A DNA stretch of 64,000 nt from assembly GCF_009760925.1 (NCBI RefSeq), contig NZ_VRLV01000023.1:111263-175262 (forward strand), written 5' to 3'. The notes beneath the pieces are model-generated. The model did no database searches, was not told the DNA's origin, and saw only the letters and a list, made by a program, of their open reading frames with translations. Source of the DNA: Nonomuraea typhae (GTDB lineage Bacteria > Actinomycetota > Actinomycetes > Streptosporangiales > Streptosporangiaceae). Numbering within the stretch: the first letter of the stretch is position 1; each line of letters starts with the position of its first letter. The translations under genes and the position numbers were made by a program. Shown here piece after piece: positions 8,027 to 17,104 of the stretch.

Positions 8027-9589
8027 TCAGGGGACGATCTCGAATGCCGGAGGCTTGAGGTCCTTGAGGCAGCCGGTGTTCGGGGCCGCGGGGGCGCCGA
8101 AGAAGGAGACGGTGATGGACTGGGCGCACTTCGACGTGGCGAAGACCACGTGGGGTTCGTAGGGCACCGTGACGACGGTGGCTCGAGACAGGGTGCGGGC
8201 CACGTACCGGCCGTTCTCGGCGCCGGTCTGGGAGTCGAAGCCGCCCGACAGGACGAGCGTGGGGATGTCGCTCCGGGTGACGTCCCGGATCGAGCGCGGG
8301 GCGGCGGGGACGTCCCAGGCCGCGCAGTCCGATCGGAGGAAGGTCAGCTGCGGGGCCTGGGCCAGGACCGAGCGGGGGAAGGCCGGGAACGCGGCCTGGC
8401 CGCCCCGCATGGCTTCCGCCTCGCTTTCGTACGGCACCCACTCCCTGCAGAACACGCCGTAGGCGAGGCCGTGGGAGACGCGGCCGAAGGTCCGCGGGTC
8501 GATCCTGCCGCCCGCCCACTGCTCGGCGATCCGCCGAGGTTTGCCGTGGGCCAGTTCGTCGAGGGAGCGGGGGACGCCGGGGGCCACGTGGGTGGCGGAG
8601 GTCAGCCAGTTGACCAGCGCTCCGCCGTCCAGGACGACCTTGACCGGGTTCGGGCTGCCGGGGGGCGTGACGGTGGTGGTCACCGGCTTGGCCTCCAGCT
8701 CGCGGACCAGGCGGTCGAAGGTGGCGGACAGGTTCGGGTAGCGGCGCTTGCACGCGGGCTGCTCCGCGCAGGCCCTGAACAGGCCGTCGAAGCCCTGCCG
8801 GGCGCTGCTCCAGGTCAGCGCCGATCCTGCCGTGGACGGCGGCAGGATGCCGTCGATGCCGACCGAGCGGATTCCCTCCGGGTGGTCGCGCATGTAGACG
8901 AGAGCGAGGTGGGTGCCGTACGAGATGCCGAACACGTTCCATTGGCGAAGGTTGAGCGTGCGGCGCAGGTCGGCGTAGTCGGCCGCGCTCTCGATGTCGT
9001 CGTAGGCGGCGAGGTCGGCGCCGCGGCCCGCCAGTTGGTCGCGGCAGCTCCGGGTCGCCTCGACGTGCCGGCGCTCGGTGGCCGGGGCGTCGTGGACCAG
9101 GCCGACGACGCGCGCGTTGAACTCGTCGATGGTGCGGCAGGTGAGCACCGGGTCGGCCGAGTACGTCCCCCGCTGGGACATGAAGATCACGTCCCGGTCG
9201 CGGTTCAGGCCGCCGTCGATCGCCATCTTCGCCTCGCCGACGGCGTCGTCGCCGGGCCCGCCGGCGAGCCACACGATCGGGTCGGGTTCCGGCTCGCCGG
9301 CCGCCGCCGCCACGATCGCGACACTGAGGGTGATCGTGCGGCTGTCCCGTTTGGTGCGGTTCTCGGGCACGGTGAGCGTTCCGCAGCGAGCACCTTCGAG
9401 TACGGCGAGCGGCTCCGGCGTCCGCGGGCAAGGGCCCGGCTCGAATCGGGCCTCGCCGACCGTCCGGGCGATCGTGCCGGGCGTCTCCTCCTGCGCGTTC
9501 GCCGGAGCCGTGAGCAGACCGGTGAGGAGGATCCCGGTCGCCGCCGCGGACGACCTGGTCCCCAACCGTCGTGCGGGTGACCGTGCCAT
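8027..9589 (-). CDS. Secreted alpha/beta hydrolase, tripeptidyl-aminopeptidase (TAP/SlpD) type
   Basis: A 520-residue exported serine hydrolase. An Arg-rich N-terminus and a hydrophobic segment ending near PANAQE form a signal peptide (about residues 1-33). The catalytic domain shows the oxyanion-loop motif WLAGGPGDDA and the nucleophile elbow FGISYGTHLAL. A C-terminal TAP-like domain with the acid and His regions (LVLSGGFDSQTG, VPYEPHVVF) is present. Streptomyces relatives cleave tripeptides from secreted pro-enzymes; here that is by family analogy only. The next gene in the same direction, 12 bases downstream, is a shortened paralogue, so this looks like a tandem duplication in one operon. 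Confidence 0.9.
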   Translation of the reverse strand: MARSPARRLGTRSSAAATGILLTGLLTAPANAQEETPGTIARTVGEARFEPGPCPRTPEPLAVLEGARCGTLTVPENRTKRDSRTITLSVAIVAAAAGEPEPDPIVWLAGGPGDDAVGEAKMAIDGGLNRDRDVIFMSQRGTYSADPVLTCRTIDEFNARVVGLVHDAPATERRHVEATRSCRDQLAGRGADLAAYDDIESAADYADLRRTLNLRQWNVFGISYGTHLALVYMRDHPEGIRSVGIDGILPPSTAGSALTWSSARQGFDGLFRACAEQPACKRRYPNLSATFDRLVRELEAKPVTTTVTPPGSPNPVKVVLDGGALVNWLTSATHVAPGVPRSLDELAHGKPRRIAEQWAGGRIDPRTFGRVSHGLAYGVFCREWVPYESEAEAMRGGQAAFPAFPRSVLAQAPQLTFLRSDCAAWDVPAAPRSIRDVTRSDIPTLVLSGGFDSQTGAENGRYVARTLSRATVVTVPYEPHVVFATSKCAQSITVSFFGAPAAPNTGCLKDLKPPAFEIVP

Positions 9590-9601
9590 CTGTCCTCCCA
9601 G

Positions 9602-10705
9602 TCACTTCGGGGTGATCGTGAACGGTTCCCACCTGAGCCCCGCCACGCAGCCGGTGTCGGGCGCGGCCGGGCGGGCGAGGAAGGACGCCAGCACCTTCTG
9701 CGCGCAGGGCGACTGCGGGACCGCCCAGTGCCCGATTCCGGGCACCGCCACGACGGTCGAGCGGGACAGCGTGCGGGCCGTCCTGCGCGCCCAGCCGGCC
9801 CCGGTCTTCATGTCGAACGTCCCGTTGATGAAGAGCACCGGCACCGACTGGACGGTAGGCACCCGTTGTACGGCGGTGCGGTCCGGGACGTTCCAGATCC
9901 GGCACAGCCGATCCTGGAAGGCGAGCTGAGGCGCCTGGGCCTGGACCGCCTCCGGCCAGCCGGGGAACGCTTCGCGGCCCGCCTTCAGCACGTCGGAAGG
10001 CGAGTGACCCGGCACCCATTCGCTGCACACCACCGACTGCGTCAGACCGTGGGCGATCTGGCCGGCCACCTGGATCGCACCGGCGGCCCGGGCACGGGCG
10101 AAGCGCTCAGGACGCCCGCGGCCGAGTTCGTCGATCGCCGCCGGGACGTCGGCGAGCGGGATCGACTTGGCCACCAGCACGTTCAGGAGTGCGCCGCCGT
10201 CGAGGACGACCTTCACCGGGTCTCCGCCCTGCGGCGGCCGGGCGTTCAGCGTCAGTGGCCGGGCCGCCAGCTTGCGCACCTGCTCGTTCAGGGTCCGCTC
10301 GAGGTCCGGGTACCGGTTCTTGCAGCGCGGCTCGGCCGTACAGGCTTGGTAGAGGTTGTCGAGCCCCTCGCGGGCGCTGTGCCAGGCGAACGGCAGGGAG
10401 ACGGACTGCGGCGGGGCGACCGAGTCGAGCGCCACCGCGCGGATGCCCTGAGGGTGCCGGCGCAGGTAGGTGAGGGCCAGGTCGCTGCCGTAGGAGTGGC
10501 CGTAGACGTTCCACTGCTCGATGCCCAGTGCCGTGCGCAGGTCGGCGAAGTCGGCGGCGTTCTGGGTGCTGTTGTAGGCGCTCAGGTCGGTGCCGCCGGC
10601 TGCCAGGCGGTCCCGGCAGCGTGCCGGGGCGGTTGGGGCGGGGCCCAGGAGCGTCACAAAGGTCAGAGCGGCTCCTGCCGCCGGCGCCCCGAGGTGAACT
10701 GCCAT
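9602..10705 (-). CDS. Alpha/beta hydrolase paralogue lacking its N-terminal catalytic region
   Basis: A 367-residue protein closely related to the C-terminal two thirds of its neighbour at 8027-9589. Matching segments are CRDRLAAGGTDLSAYN against CRDQLAGRGADLAAYD, and the elbow YGHSYGSDLALTYL against FGISYGTHLALVYM. A signal-peptide-like stretch (MAVHLGAPAAGAALTFVTLL) joins almost directly to the CRDRL segment, so about 150 residues present in the neighbour, including the GGPG oxyanion loop, are missing. The nucleophile serine and the C-terminal His region (VPGIGHWAV) remain. It may be an inactive or altered copy produced by internal deletion. The gene precedes the intact one in transcription. 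Confidence 0.8.
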   Translation of the reverse strand: MAVHLGAPAAGAALTFVTLLGPAPTAPARCRDRLAAGGTDLSAYNSTQNAADFADLRTALGIEQWNVYGHSYGSDLALTYLRRHPQGIRAVALDSVAPPQSVSLPFAWHSAREGLDNLYQACTAEPRCKNRYPDLERTLNEQVRKLAARPLTLNARPPQGGDPVKVVLDGGALLNVLVAKSIPLADVPAAIDELGRGRPERFARARAAGAIQVAGQIAHGLTQSVVCSEWVPGHSPSDVLKAGREAFPGWPEAVQAQAPQLAFQDRLCRIWNVPDRTAVQRVPTVQSVPVLFINGTFDMKTGAGWARRTARTLSRSTVVAVPGIGHWAVPQSPCAQKVLASFLARPAAPDTGCVAGLRWEPFTITPK

Positions 10706-10861
10706 AGGATCCCGTTCCTCTGCCGATCGACGGCTGCCCCACCGGACGAGGCCCCGGCGGTGTTGGCGGAACGTACATAATCCATGTTACCGGAGGTCCG
10801 AAAACTCGACTGCGGTCTCAGGCCGCCGGTTCGTGAGGCCGTTCCAGCAGGTCGCCATTCC

Positions 10862-13800
10862 TCACGGGGACGCGAGCCCGGGAAGGCCGAGACTGACCAG
10901 CCCGAGGTCCGTGGCGACGACGATCTCCGATTCCCCCGTGAACGCGATCCCCAGTGGCCGCGCGGCCAGATCGATGACCAGCGGCCGCGAGCCTTCCACG
11001 TCGTCCCAGATCCGCACCGTGAGATCGTCCGCGCCCGAGACGATCACGTTCCGGTGGCCGGCCCTGCCCAGGGCGATGGCGTTGACCGCGCCGCCGTGGC
11101 CGGTGAGCGGCGCGCGCAGCGGTCGCCCCGCCGCGGCGTCCCACAGCCGGACCGTCGCGTCGGCGCCACCGGAGACGACGACGTCGCGACCGTGCAGAGA
11201 GCCGAGGACGACGGCGTCGACGGCCCCGTCATGGCCGGTGAGCGGCGCGCACGACAGCCGGCCGGCCTGCGGATCCCAGATCCGCACGGTCGCGTCGGCG
11301 CCGGACGAGACGACGAGCGTCCGTCCGCCGGCCGTGCCGATCGCCACCGACCGCACCGGCCCCCGGTGCCCGCTGAACGGATCCCCGGCGGGCGCGCCGG
11401 TCAAGGCATCCCATAAGCGCACGCTCCGGTCGTCGCCGCCGGAGACGATGACGGCACGGTCGTGGATCCGGCCGATCGCCACCGCGTTGACCGAACCGTC
11501 GTGCCCGGTGATCGGCTCGGCCTGCGCCGTACCCGTCTCGAGATCCCAGACCCGCACGGTCGCATCCGCCGATCCCGAGACCACGACCTCGCGCCCCGCG
11601 ACCCGGCCCAGCGCCACGGACTGAACCCAGCCGCCGTGCCCGAGCAACGGATCGCCCAGCGGCACACCGGTCACGGCATCCCAGACCCGCACGGTCCGGT
11701 CATCGGAGCAGGAGACCACCCGGGCCCGCCCGGCGAAGCGGCCCGCGGCCAAGCCGTTGACGGCGCCGACGTGGCCGGTGAACGGCTTGCCCACGCGGAC
11801 GCCGGACAGCGCGTCGCGTACGTGGAGGGTCGCGTCCGCCGAGCCGGAGACGACGAGCGCACGATCCCCGGCCCGGCCGAGGGCCACCGCGCGGACCACG
11901 TCGGCGTGGCCGTGATAGGTCCTGCCGACGGGTTCGTCCCCGCTGAGGTCCCAGACGCGCACGGTCGCGTCGGCCGCTCCCGACGCCACGACGGTACGGC
12001 CGGCGACGTCGCCGATCACGACGGCGGTCACCGCGCCCTCGTGCCCGTGCCAGGGCCGGCCCAGGCTCGCCCCGGTGCCCGCGTCCCACAGCCGGATCGT
12101 GTGATCCTCGGAACCGGACACGATCACGGCCCGGCCGCGGAGCACGCCGATGGCGACGGAGAGCACCCAGTCGGTGTGCCCGGCCAGCGGCTCGCCGATC
12201 GGCGCCCCGGTCGTCACGTCCCAGAGCCGCACGGTGGCGTCGGCCGCCCCGGAGACCACGACGGCGCGCGAGCCGATCCTGCCCACCGCGACCGTGCGAA
12301 CCGCCCCGGTATGACCGGTGAGGGGCGCGCCCAGCGGCCCGTTGGCCCGCGCGTCCCACACCCGCACGGTCGCGTCGGCGCCGCCCGACACGACCACCGC
12401 GCGCCGCGACGCCCAGCCGATGGCCACGGCGTGCACGGCGCCGCGATGCCCGATGAACGGCCTCGCGAACGCGCCGCCGGAGACCGCGTCCCAGAGCCGG
12501 ACCGTGCCGTCGGCCGAGCCGGAGACGATCACCGGGCGCTCGGTCACGCGGCCGACGGCGACCGACCGCACCCCGAGCGTGTGGCCGATGAGCGGATCCC
12601 CGACCGGAGCCCCGGTGACCGCGTCCCACCTGCGGATCTTCGCGTCCGCCGAACCGGACACGACGATGGCCCGCTCGTCCGCCCGGCCGATGGCGACCGC
12701 GTTGACGCTGCCGCCGTGCCCGGTGAACGGATCGTCGACGGGCGAGGCGAAGGGCGCGTCCCAGATCCGCACCGTGGCGTCGGCGGAGCCTGAGACGATC
12801 ATGGTACGGCCGGCCGCCCCGCTCACCGCCACCGACCGCACCCAGCCGCTGTGACCGGCCAGCGGCTCGCCGATCGGCAGGCCGGTGGCGGCCTCCCACA
12901 GGCGCACGGTCGCATCAGCGGAGCCGGAGACGATGACGCTCCGCCCGTCGAACCTGCCGATGCCGACCGCGTTCACCGCGCCGCCGTGCGCGTTCATGGC
13001 GGCGCCGACGGGCCGGCCCGTCACGGTGTCCCACAACCGCACCGTGTGATCGGCGGAACCGGAGACCACCACGGCCCGCCCGTCGATCTCCCCCAGCGCC
13101 AAGGCGGTGACCGTGTCACCGTGACCGGCCAGGCACCCCCGCGTGAGCAGGCCCGTCACCGCGTCGCGGATCCGGATCCGCCCGTCGGCCGAGCCGGTGA
13201 GCAGCGCGGTGCGGCCGTCGATCTCGCCGATGGCCAGCGCGCGGATCGCACCGCCTGGTCCCTCCAGGGGGTCGCCCAGGCAAGTGCCGCCTGCCAGGTC
13301 CCACATCCGGATGACGCCCGTGGAACTGCCCGCCACCGCGATCGGGTGGCCGTGGACCACGCCGATGGCGACGGCCTCGACCGATCCCGGCCGCCGGAAG
13401 AACGGGTCGTCGATCGCCATCGCCGCTCCGGTGCCGACCTCCCAGAACCGCACCTTGCCGTCCGCTCCCCCGGTCACCACGATCCCGCGACCGCCCACCT
13501 CCGTGATGGCGATGGCGCGCACGCCGCCGACGTGGGCCGGCTCCGCGCCCATGAGCTCGGGCGCGGCGGAGGTCGCGTTCCAGACGCGCACCGCGCCGGC
13601 CTCGTCGCCCGAGACGATCACGTCGCGGTCGCCGATCCGCCCGAACGCCACCGCGTTCACCCCGCCGGCGTGGCCGGTGAGCGCCTGATGCGGCGGCTGG
13701 AGCCGCCACGACGCCCACTTCGTCTCCCAGGCCAGCGGCAGCCCGCTCGCGTTGATCGCATCGGCGAGCTCGGGCGCCCTGGCGCAGCGCGCGGCGAGCT

Positions 13801-13993
13801 GGAGATAGGCCAGATGATGGAGATCGGGACTGGCCGCGAGCCGGCCGGCCGCCCGGCGGAAGGCATCCATCGCTGCACGTTCCGGTATCGCCACGTTGCG
13901 GCCGGATGAATGACGCGCGTTTGACGCGGCGATTCGGACCGCTGTCAGCAGCCGTTGCAGATTGCTCACCAAGGCATCCAGTTGATCGGGCAC
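10862..13993 (-). CDS. Giant WD40 beta-propeller protein (about 21 blades)
   Basis: A 1043-residue repeat protein. After a helical N-terminus of about 100 residues, the rest is WD40 repeats of 40-45 residues with the consensus GH-GAV-AVAIGR, VVSGSADATVRLWD. I count 20 clear repeat starts (from LTGHAGGVNAVAFGRI to LTGHGGAVNAIALGRA) plus a degenerate final one, consistent with three seven-bladed propellers. It has no kinase, protease, NB-ARC or toxin domain. No signal peptide or membrane segment is seen, so it is probably a cytosolic scaffold. The start is GTG at 13993 with only a weak ribosome site; internal starts are possible. WD40 proteins of this kind in actinomycetes are often STAND sensors, but here the ATPase is absent. 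Confidence 0.88.
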   Translation of the reverse strand: MPDQLDALVSNLQRLLTAVRIAASNARHSSGRNVAIPERAAMDAFRRAAGRLAASPDLHHLAYLQLAARCARAPELADAINASGLPLAWETKWASWRLQPPHQALTGHAGGVNAVAFGRIGDRDVIVSGDEAGAVRVWNATSAAPELMGAEPAHVGGVRAIAITEVGGRGIVVTGGADGKVRFWEVGTGAAMAIDDPFFRRPGSVEAVAIGVVHGHPIAVAGSSTGVIRMWDLAGGTCLGDPLEGPGGAIRALAIGEIDGRTALLTGSADGRIRIRDAVTGLLTRGCLAGHGDTVTALALGEIDGRAVVVSGSADHTVRLWDTVTGRPVGAAMNAHGGAVNAVGIGRFDGRSVIVSGSADATVRLWEAATGLPIGEPLAGHSGWVRSVAVSGAAGRTMIVSGSADATVRIWDAPFASPVDDPFTGHGGSVNAVAIGRADERAIVVSGSADAKIRRWDAVTGAPVGDPLIGHTLGVRSVAVGRVTERPVIVSGSADGTVRLWDAVSGGAFARPFIGHRGAVHAVAIGWASRRAVVVSGGADATVRVWDARANGPLGAPLTGHTGAVRTVAVGRIGSRAVVVSGAADATVRLWDVTTGAPIGEPLAGHTDWVLSVAIGVLRGRAVIVSGSEDHTIRLWDAGTGASLGRPWHGHEGAVTAVVIGDVAGRTVVASGAADATVRVWDLSGDEPVGRTYHGHADVVRAVALGRAGDRALVVSGSADATLHVRDALSGVRVGKPFTGHVGAVNGLAAGRFAGRARVVSCSDDRTVRVWDAVTGVPLGDPLLGHGGWVQSVALGRVAGREVVVSGSADATVRVWDLETGTAQAEPITGHDGSVNAVAIGRIHDRAVIVSGGDDRSVRLWDALTGAPAGDPFSGHRGPVRSVAIGTAGGRTLVVSSGADATVRIWDPQAGRLSCAPLTGHDGAVDAVVLGSLHGRDVVVSGGADATVRLWDAAAGRPLRAPLTGHGGAVNAIALGRAGHRNVIVSGADDLTVRIWDDVEGSRPLVIDLAARPLGIAFTGESEIVVATDLGLVSLGLPGLASP
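10990..13700 (-). repeat. WD40-encoding tandem repeat array
   Basis: About 20 imperfect direct repeats with a period of roughly 125-135 bases encode the propeller blades. Recurrent DNA segments on the plus strand are variants of GAGACGATCACG and CGCACGGTCGCGTCGGC. The copies are similar enough that recombination could change blade number between strains, and short reads could mis-assemble the region. Confidence 0.8.
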
Positions 13994-14309
13994 CGGACCG
14001 CACGGCGACGCGGCAGCTGGGTCGTGTGCTTGTTACGGTCCATTCGCCCATCCAGTAACTGTGTGCCAGAAATTCAGCTATGTCTGCAGCGGGGCGCCAT
14101 GAGATGCATAGTTGACTCTACAGAAACAAAGCGTCGCCTGCACCCATCAATGCATGATTGCCATCCGCTTAAACATGAGTCGCATACACGGATTGCGATC
14201 GAGTCAAATGAATGATCTCCGCTCGACCGCGGGGTGACCCACTGCTATCGTTTGGCCGGATATTTGCCCCCGGCGAGTACGACGGCACTCAATCCGTGGA
14301 GGTTCGCAA
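13994..14309. other. AT-richer intergenic region between divergent genes
   Basis: About 316 bases between the WD40 gene (minus) and the RidA gene (plus). Roughly 14050-14220 is clearly less GC-rich than its surroundings (for example CTACAGAAACAAAG, GCTTAAACATGAG). No coding sequence is supported. It probably holds promoters for both genes and may mark an acquisition boundary. Confidence 0.45.
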
Positions 14310-14693
14310 ATGGCGCACACGACTTTCTCGGGCGACTCGATGCCGCGGGTGCTCGGCCACTACTCCCCCGCGGTCGGCTCCGGCAACCTGCTGTTCCTCG
14401 CCGCACAGGGCGGCATCGACCAGGAGACCGGGCGGCGGGTGGAGGGAGATTTCGCCGCCGAGTGCCGCCAGACGATAGCCAACCTCAGGCAGGCGCTACG
14501 GGGATGCGGCGCCGACCTCACCGACGTCGTCCGGACCACCGTCTTCTACACCGACCTCGCCAACCTGGAGGCCATCAACGAGGTCTACCGGGAGACGTTT
14601 CCCGCGGATCCGCCGGCGAGATCCGCGGTGATCGTGCAGCTGCCCGGTGGCATGCGGGTTTCCATCGACGCCATCGCCGTACTGCCGGACTGA
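14310..14693 (+). CDS. RidA family protein (YjgF/YER057c/UK114)
   Basis: A 127-residue single-domain protein, the usual RidA length. Family features: LGHYSPAV-SGNLLFLAAQGG near the start, QTIANLRQALRGCGADLTDVV in the middle, and TTVFYTD and AVIVQLPGG towards the end. RidA enzymes deaminate reactive enamine/imine intermediates; catalytically competent members carry an Arg in the SARxAV segment near the C-terminus. The matching stretch here reads ARSAVIV, so Arg is present. The start ATG follows GGAGG at a normal distance. It ends 4 bases from the convergent NB-ARC gene. The partner pathway is unknown. Confidence 0.9.
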   Translation: MAHTTFSGDSMPRVLGHYSPAVGSGNLLFLAAQGGIDQETGRRVEGDFAAECRQTIANLRQALRGCGADLTDVVRTTVFYTDLANLEAINEVYRETFPADPPARSAVIVQLPGGMRVSIDAIAVLPD

Positions 14694-14697
14694 CGTC

Positions 14698-16926
14698 TCA
14701 TTCACCCGTGTCGAGCCGATCGAGGTCCCGGGCGACCCGCCGGGTCTGCTTGTGGTTGTCGCCGAGGACCTCGCGGCAGGTGACGAGCAGCCTTTCGAGT
14801 GCGGCCAGCGCCTCCCGCCGCGTGGCCGGCGCGGGCGCGGGGCCGGAGAGAAGGGCGACGGCCAGCGTGTGCCTGAGGGCGAGCATCTCCGGATGATCCG
14901 TACGCTCGACGGCGGCGGCGTCCTCGAGGACCTGGCGCAGTTCGCCGATGGCCGCCTCGATCGCGCCGCGGGCGAGCCACGCGCGAGCGCGGGTGTATCG
15001 CAGCGTGAGCGTGTCGAAATGGGATGGCTTCCAGTGGCGCTGCCTGATCTCCATGATCTCGTCGATCATCTCCTCGGCCTCCGCCACGCGTCCGGGCGTC
15101 GCCAGGATCGCCTTGGCGAGGCTGTGCCGCGCGGTCAGCGTGTCGTGGTTCTCCGGTCCGCAGATGCGCGCCTCGCCCGCGGCGACCTCCCGCAACTCCG
15201 CCTCGGCCGCGGCCCAGCGTTCCTGCTCCATGAGCACGCGGGCGAGCTTGTGCCGGCTGAACAGGGTGTCGAGGTTCTCCTGGCCGAGCAGCGCGACCCG
15301 GAGCGGGATGATCCGCCGGAGTTCCGCCTCGGCCCACTCCAACCGGCCCTGTTCCAGCGCGGCCCGCGCGCGTTCGTGGCGCAGGTTCAGGATGGGCCGC
15401 CCGTCCATGTCCAGCCCGAGCTCCCGGCAGCGGCCGAGGCAGCGCTCCAGGAACAGCTCGGCCTGCTTCGGCAGACCGAAGGCCAGCAGGTAGCGCGCGA
15501 TCAGGCGGGCGACGTCGAGGGCGATCGGCAGGAGCCCGTCCTGCCCCTGCTCCGCTTCGTCCGATGTGATCATCTCCAGATAGTCCAGGATGACCTCGAC
15601 GCACTGCGGGGTCAGCATCTGCCACATCGGCCAGTGGCCGGGCTCGTCCGGATCGAAGTCCAGCTTCTTCAGCGTGAACGGCTCTCCCGGCCGCAGCCGC
15701 GCGAGGAGTTGTACGGCGAGCATCAGGTAGCTTCTTCGCTGCCCGAGAATCCCGAGCTGCCTGCGGGTGAGCTCGCGCACGAGCGGGTGCAGCGTGGCGA
15801 CGTAGCAGGTCCGGCCCAGAACGGACTCGTCCAGCTTCTTCGGCTCCAGGAGCTTGAAGTCGGCGAGCCCGCCGATCGTCTCGAGGAGTTGCTCGCGGGT
15901 GATCGGGCCGAACAAGGGCGTCCGGGTCAGGCGCGCGGGATCGAGGAGGATGGCGTAGGAGATCGGCGCGTCGCCGAACGTGGACAGCAGGTAGAGGACC
16001 TGCCCCGCCCTGGTCAGCCCTCGTGTGCCGAGCTGTTCGATCGACATCTCCCAGACCTGCCACGTCTTGATCATCGCCTGGCCGAGGGAAGGCGAGTCCT
16101 CCTGTGCGCCGGCGGCGGGCAGAAGGCCGAGGCGCCGGTCGAAGCTGGTGAGGTATGCCTGGAACGTGGTGATGGAGTCGCCGGACCAGACGGTGTCCTT
16201 CTTGGCCCGCTCCAGGTACGCCCCCACTTTGGTCAGCGTCAGCGGATGGCAGCTCAGCTTGACGGCCAGCGCCTCGGCGTCCTCGGCGGAGCCCGACGAC
16301 TCCCCGGCCACGTCGATGAGCACGTGCGCCCCGTCGCCCGGCTCCAGGTCGCGGACCTCGTGGAGCGCCGACCAGGTGCCCCAGGTCCGGGCGTTGCCGT
16401 CCCGCGTCGTCACGAGCACGAGACAGTCGCCCGTGGCGGGCTGCCGTAACCAGCCGGTGCCGTCCGCCACGGCGTCCTTCGCCTCGTCGCCCTCCAGGCC
16501 CTCCACCGCGCTGAGGAGCTGGGGCTGGTCGGCGTTGTCGAAGATCAGCAGCCACGGGCGCACGAAGGGCCCATCCAGCAGATCCCACACCAGGTCGACC
16601 GGGTTGCGGCCCTTCCCGGCCCAGACCAGCTCCAGCTGGCTGTCGGAGGCGCCCAGGCGGCCCGCGATCTCCCGCATTCCCGCACTGATCTGCTCAGGGT
16701 GCCTGGCATCGATCCACCAGACCTGCCAGCCCAGGTCGCTCATGCGCCGGGCCACCGCCAGGGCGATCTCGCTCTTGCCGCATCCGCCGAGCCCGTGCAG
16801 GACGTGCACCCGTGGGGCCGTCTGGTCCGGGCCGGCGGAGGTGAGGACCGCGAGCAGCGCATCGCGGCCGCGCAGGCGTGGACTCTTCCGCTGGAAGGGC
16901 GGAGCGACCGAGAATTTCCCACGCAT
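14698..16926 (-). CDS. STAND NTPase: NB-ARC with kinesin-light-chain-type TPR repeats
   Basis: A 742-residue signal-transducing ATPase. The N-terminus carries P-loop HGLGGCGKSEIALAVA (about residues 47-62) and Walker B RPWLLIFDNAD, then the winged-helix part of NB-ARC. From about residue 480 there are TPR units of the TPR_10/12 type (ENLDTLFSRHKLARVL, NHDTLTARHSLAKAIL, HPEMLALRHTLAVALL), repeated roughly every 42 residues. There is no DNA-binding domain and no obvious N-terminal effector. I prefer ATG at 16926, behind AGGAG, over the TTG one codon upstream. STAND proteins oligomerise on ligand binding and act in regulation or antiphage/conflict responses; the effector here would have to be another protein. 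Confidence 0.85.
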   Translation of the reverse strand: MRGKFSVAPPFQRKSPRLRGRDALLAVLTSAGPDQTAPRVHVLHGLGGCGKSEIALAVARRMSDLGWQVWWIDARHPEQISAGMREIAGRLGASDSQLELVWAGKGRNPVDLVWDLLDGPFVRPWLLIFDNADQPQLLSAVEGLEGDEAKDAVADGTGWLRQPATGDCLVLVTTRDGNARTWGTWSALHEVRDLEPGDGAHVLIDVAGESSGSAEDAEALAVKLSCHPLTLTKVGAYLERAKKDTVWSGDSITTFQAYLTSFDRRLGLLPAAGAQEDSPSLGQAMIKTWQVWEMSIEQLGTRGLTRAGQVLYLLSTFGDAPISYAILLDPARLTRTPLFGPITREQLLETIGGLADFKLLEPKKLDESVLGRTCYVATLHPLVRELTRRQLGILGQRRSYLMLAVQLLARLRPGEPFTLKKLDFDPDEPGHWPMWQMLTPQCVEVILDYLEMITSDEAEQGQDGLLPIALDVARLIARYLLAFGLPKQAELFLERCLGRCRELGLDMDGRPILNLRHERARAALEQGRLEWAEAELRRIIPLRVALLGQENLDTLFSRHKLARVLMEQERWAAAEAELREVAAGEARICGPENHDTLTARHSLAKAILATPGRVAEAEEMIDEIMEIRQRHWKPSHFDTLTLRYTRARAWLARGAIEAAIGELRQVLEDAAAVERTDHPEMLALRHTLAVALLSGPAPAPATRREALAALERLLVTCREVLGDNHKQTRRVARDLDRLDTGE

Positions 16927-17104
16927 CAACGACTCCTGCCATCGTGACTCTGGAACGGGATTCGGCGACCCTTAACAGATTCTCACTCCTCTTCGGCTGA
17001 CAGTCTTACCGTAACTCCACGGAACCCGCCACGCTTTTCGATCAAGGTGGTAGGCGCGGTGCATATGAGTCACGCGACGGTCTGCGCCCTGCGATACTGG
17101 CGGC

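Noticed and set aside
10990..13700. CRISPR array
   Set aside because: The regular repeats are protein-coding WD40 units of 125-135 bases in frame, without short identical repeats and unique spacers.
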